Below are positions 24,049-26,777 of a DNA stretch of 26,777 bases, one piece after another. The stretch lies in NCBI GenBank assembly GCA_964482235.1, contig CAYZWU010000066.1, positions 1 to 26,777 on the forward strand. The letters run 5' to 3'. Source of the stretch: CAYZWU01 sp964482235. Lineage in GTDB: Bacteria; Planctomycetota; B15-G4; CAYZWU01. Below the pieces are notes generated by a model. It made no database searches. It was given only the letters and a program-made list of their open reading frames with translations, and was not told the DNA's origin. Position 1 is the first letter of the stretch; each line of letters begins with the position of its first letter. Both the position numbers and the translations under genes were made by a program.

Positions 24049-25646
24049 CGCGGATACCTCAAGGCCAGATCTGCAACTTCAATGGTCAAGAAGAGATCGG
24101 ATTCGAAAACTGGCGGCCGGGTCCGGAAGGCCTCTCCGGGAAAGGTGAAACCCTGCTCCACCCGTTCGGCCTCATCAACGAGAAGGAGCTCCTTGCCGTC
24201 CAGGAAGAGCGGGCGGCCGCCCGGATCCGGATCCCGGACAGCGAGCCGGATAAGAGGATCGGGATCAGCCGCCCAGAGGAACGTACCTCGAGTGGCTTCG
24301 ACGGATAGAAAGGTCGGACCCGTTGGAAAGGACGTCCCCTCGGGAAAATCGATCCATACGACGCCGATCCGGTCGGACTCCGTCAGGGTTGCCGCACCGG
24401 GCGGCCCGAGAGATGCGCCGGCCTCGGCGCCCCTCTTCTCCTTCAAACAGACGGAGAGATCGCACGGCTCGGAGGCCCGTCCGATCAACCCCACCCTGGC
24501 AGGCGGCAGGTCGCCCCACCCGGCCGGAGGCAGAGCCCTGAGAACGGGGCTTTCGGTCACGATCGATCCGCCGACTCCCCCGTCGCCGGCTGGAAGTTCA
24601 TCCGATACCGACGGGAGAATCCTCAAGCCGTCGTACCTCACGACGAAGTCCCCTTTGGCCGGAGTCGAGCGTTCTCCGGCCAGCGGATTCTCCGACAGCG
24701 TCTCGTCGAAGTTCATTGCTGCCGGAAGGCCGCTGATCTTCGTTGTCAGGACACCGGGAAAGTTGCGCAGCAGCGCTCCCCGGCAGGCGCCCGCGGCCGC
24801 TCTCGCCCTGGCCGGAACGGCGCTCATGAGACTGAACACGGCCTCCGGCGGATCGCCGGCCGGGAGCGCCGCGTTCATCGCCCCCTCGAGCCCGGCGCGC
24901 AGATCGACGCGCGCCCGAGGCGATCGCGGCGCCATGTCGCCCGGGAACGACCAGCTCACGTTCTCCTGCGGATCCGTGAGAGTCAGGTCGCGAGGAAGAC
25001 GCGCCGCCCAGCCGGTCACGCCTGAGCCGCCGGCCAGCTGGATCGAGAGGACCTCGAAATCCTCGGGGTACTCCTCCTTGACAAGGGATATCCTCATCTT
25101 TTCCACGGCGAAATCGCCGGGCATCACGAGCACTCCGCTGCTGAAGGAAGCACCCAGAAACATGGCCGGGAGCACGTTCCTGGCCGACACCTCGGGAACG
25201 GCGTAGAGCGGCGTCCAGCCGCCGGCTCCGTCCGGTATCGAGACCACGAGGCGCGGACCGGAATATCCCAGGTCGTTCCTCGATCGCAGGTCGATCCAGT
25301 CGCCGCCGTCAAGATACTGGAGACCGTCGAGCTTCAGCTTCGTGATGAACCGGGGAGATGCGGTGGAGACAACGAGGTGGCCGCCCTTGAACTCGGCGAG
25401 CATCTCGCCCAGATTCTCGTGATCGATCGTCGATACCGGTCCGATCTCGATCGACGCCTCGGCCACCTCGGCACGATCGGCGCCCGGCACGGGATTCCAG
25501 CGGATCGCGTGCTCGTATCCCGGGGGACCGACCTCGTACTCGTAGGAGAGCTTTTGCAGCACGCCCTTGTCAGGCTGCATGCGCTCCTTCTCGAGCTTTT
25601 CTTGATGCTGGGATTCTGCCGTCACGAATGAGGGAGGTGGCGCCAT
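24045..25646 (-). CDS. Unknown beta-rich protein of the Rhs operon (533 aa)
   Basis: The ATG is four bases after the previous stop and uses GGAGGG that lies across the end of that gene. There is no signal peptide. The product is Pro- and Gly-rich and mostly beta. An N-terminal domain has YEHAIRWNPVPGADRAEVAE. A middle part holds short strands such as GPRLVVSIPDGAGGWTPLYA. The C-terminal region (FLSVEATRGTFLWAAD, then LFLDGKELLLVDEAERVEQG) ends in TIEVADLALRYPR. I recognise no family. The fold pattern and operon position suggest a structural or baseplate/fibre-like component that works with the neighbouring large proteins. This is inference from context. Confidence 0.65.
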   Translation of the reverse strand: MAPPPSFVTAESQHQEKLEKERMQPDKGVLQKLSYEYEVGPPGYEHAIRWNPVPGADRAEVAEASIEIGPVSTIDHENLGEMLAEFKGGHLVVSTASPRFITKLKLDGLQYLDGGDWIDLRSRNDLGYSGPRLVVSIPDGAGGWTPLYAVPEVSARNVLPAMFLGASFSSGVLVMPGDFAVEKMRISLVKEEYPEDFEVLSIQLAGGSGVTGWAARLPRDLTLTDPQENVSWSFPGDMAPRSPRARVDLRAGLEGAMNAALPAGDPPEAVFSLMSAVPARARAAAGACRGALLRNFPGVLTTKISGLPAAMNFDETLSENPLAGERSTPAKGDFVVRYDGLRILPSVSDELPAGDGGVGGSIVTESPVLRALPPAGWGDLPPARVGLIGRASEPCDLSVCLKEKRGAEAGASLGPPGAATLTESDRIGVVWIDFPEGTSFPTGPTFLSVEATRGTFLWAADPDPLIRLAVRDPDPGGRPLFLDGKELLLVDEAERVEQGFTFPGEAFRTRPPVFESDLFLTIEVADLALRYPR

Positions 25647-25650
25647 CGTT

Positions 25651-26562
25651 TCAACCCTCCCTAACCTTCAGGGGGAATCGCCCGAACTCGATGCTCGAAC
25701 GGCCCTCGCCGTCATCGAGGGCGATCAGCAGCATGTCGTCCGCCGCCTCGTCAGGCGGAGTGTATCTGAAGGTCGCCGTCCCGTTCTCCAGGGACACCAG
25801 ATGGAAGCCATCCTCGCCGTTCACGCCGCCTGAGAGCGTCCCCAATCCCGGCTTGCCGCCCGGACCCGAGAGCGACAGGGCCAGCGAACCGAAGGGCAGG
25901 ATGAACGGCTCGACCGGATCGCCCTTGAGCTGCATCGTTCCGGCGGCCCCCACATGCAAGGTAAACTCCGTCGCAGCCCCTCCGGCTGTCAGCTCCGGCT
26001 GAACCGGATCGAGATCGATGGGGATCACGGCCCCCCTGATGCGGATCTCGCCGATCCTGCCGGCTTCCTCCGCCGGCGCTCCCTTCGGCCAGAACCAGCC
26101 CTTCGCCTCGAGCAGAAGCTCGGCAGCATCAGCCTCCCCTCCCTCGTCGCCGAACGGATAGCGCGACTCCATGATCCGCATCTTCTCGATGAAGAATCCG
26201 CGGTCAGTATCATCGTGCAGCGCGCTCCCGTCGCGGAGCTCTGCCCCGTCCAGCGTGTAGAGCGCCGCGTCCAGACCGAGAACCTGCTGCCGTCGACCCT
26301 CGCCGTCGCCCGGGATGACTCTCAAGCCCACCGTGCACTCGAGCCGGACGATCCGGCCAAGCGCATCGGCAGGAACCAGGGCTTCGGGCCGCCGGCTGCC
26401 TATGTCGTTCTGCACCGGTTCGGCCTCCCGCACACCCACCAGCACGCGGGGGGCTGCGTTATCCGCCGCACCGCCGGGCTCGACCGCGACGCGCCCCTGG
26501 AATGGAGGAGGCAGGCGGGCGCCAATAACCTCGGACAGCCGTTGTTCGAATTCGTCAATCAT
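25651..26562 (-). CDS. Unknown beta-rich protein of the Rhs operon (303 aa)
   Basis: It begins MIDEFEQRLSEVIGARLPPP, with no signal peptide and only a weak SD, so it is probably coupled to the partial gene 16 bases upstream. The first 150 residues mix short helices and strands (RIVRLECTVGLRVIPGDGE, QQVLGLDAALYTLDG, FFIEKMRIMES). The second half is beta-rich and ends like an Ig or cadherin-type domain (ATFRYTPPDEAADDMLLIAL, then IEFGRFPLKV). No catalytic residues are recognisable. Its short length and position before the 533-aa protein suggest an adaptor or plug protein of the same assembly; that is a guess. Confidence 0.65.
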   Translation of the reverse strand: MIDEFEQRLSEVIGARLPPPFQGRVAVEPGGAADNAAPRVLVGVREAEPVQNDIGSRRPEALVPADALGRIVRLECTVGLRVIPGDGEGRRQQVLGLDAALYTLDGAELRDGSALHDDTDRGFFIEKMRIMESRYPFGDEGGEADAAELLLEAKGWFWPKGAPAEEAGRIGEIRIRGAVIPIDLDPVQPELTAGGAATEFTLHVGAAGTMQLKGDPVEPFILPFGSLALSLSGPGGKPGLGTLSGGVNGEDGFHLVSLENGTATFRYTPPDEAADDMLLIALDDGEGRSSIEFGRFPLKVREG

Positions 26563-26578
26563 GGCAACTCGTCAAGCC

Positions 26579-26777
26579 TCACCTTCTACCGGACCGGTTT
26601 CTCGCCTCTTCGGTCACACCGTTCCTGAGCAGCGTCCCTGCGGGGATGTTGGTGATCGACGAAACCTCATTGGTGGTCAGCGCCGCCAGATCCTCGAAGG
26701 TACGCACGCCCGAGCTGTGCAAGCGGTGGTTTGCCGTGGATCCCAGACCGTTGATCTCGGTGAAATCGGACGGGACC
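26579..26777 (-). CDS. Helix-hairpin-helix protein, C-terminal part only
   Basis: The gene runs off the right edge; the last 65 codons are visible. The fragment has the helix-hairpin-helix repeat pattern of proteins with DUF4332-type or Pol-beta-like tandem HhH: FTEINGLGSTANHRLHSSGV, then TFEDLAALTTNEVSSITNIP. In such proteins the GLG turn contacts DNA backbone or mediates protein contacts. The tail is basic (EEARNRSGRR). It lies upstream of the 303-aa gene on the same strand after 16 bases, so it is probably part of the operon. Its full function cannot be judged from this piece. Confidence 0.7.
   Translation of the reverse strand, partial: VPSDFTEINGLGSTANHRLHSSGVRTFEDLAALTTNEVSSITNIPAGTLLRNGVTEEARNRSGRR

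Noticed and set aside
1..26777. CRISPR array, rRNA, tRNA or insertion sequence
   Set aside because: No regularly spaced direct repeats, rRNA-like sequence, complete cloverleaf, transposase frame or IS-type terminal repeats were seen on reading both strands.

Overview
The window comes from a GC-rich bacterial chromosome. Line counts I did by hand give about 67% G+C around 3000, but only about 37-45% in the first 2 kb. The Shine-Dalgarno-led genes, Sec and lipoprotein signals, secreted glycosidases, FG-GAP proteins, a probable selenocysteine UGA and a giant Rhs-type protein would suit an uncultured environmental lineage near Eisenbacteria, Krumholzibacteriota, Latescibacterota or Planctomycetes. 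No marker gene is present, so this placement is a guess.

Layout. (1) 1-2070 is AT-richer. It holds a DUF2130 coiled-coil protein that looks shortened at its C-terminus and an unrecognised exported protein, both on the minus strand. (2) 2070-2424 has no convincing gene. (3) 2425-5504, minus strand: a small lipoprotein and a large exported protein with a GH39-like (clan GH-A) catalytic region. (4) 5641-6957, plus strand: an exported FG-GAP/VCBS repeat protein whose frame is interrupted by one UGA. A 7-bp hairpin 12 nt downstream fits a bacterial SECIS element, so I annotate one selenoprotein rather than two fragments. (5) 6968-8161, minus strand: a CsgG-like lipoprotein with a helical, TPR-like tail. 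(6) 8508-12643, plus strand: a protein with a GNAT-like C-terminal half, then a secreted GH95 alpha-L-fucosidase family enzyme. (7) 12867-13664: an exported protein of unknown function. (8) 13716-14183, minus strand: a stand-alone cyclic-nucleotide-binding-fold protein with a structured leader. (9) 14414 to the right edge, minus strand: a tightly coupled run of at least five genes. These are a helix-hairpin-helix protein (partial), a 303-aa beta-rich protein, a 533-aa beta-rich protein, a 1078-aa helical protein and a 2133-aa Rhs-type protein. The spacings are a 16-nt gap, a 4-nt gap, then GTGA and ATGA overlaps.

How the genes may work together. The left and middle part looks like an exported polysaccharide-processing and surface-protein neighbourhood (GH39-like, GH95, FG-GAP, lipoproteins). 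The right-hand operon encodes large proteins without visible signal peptides. It ends in a short Rhs core fused to about 1800 further residues carrying an HELTH metal-binding-type motif. I infer a large cytoplasmically assembled effector or receptor-binding assembly, possibly linked to a contractile injection system whose structural genes would lie beyond the right edge.

The two most notable observations are the probable UGA/SECIS selenoprotein at 5641-6957 and the Rhs operon at 14414-26777. All assignments rest on reading the sequence and on remembered family motifs. No search was run.
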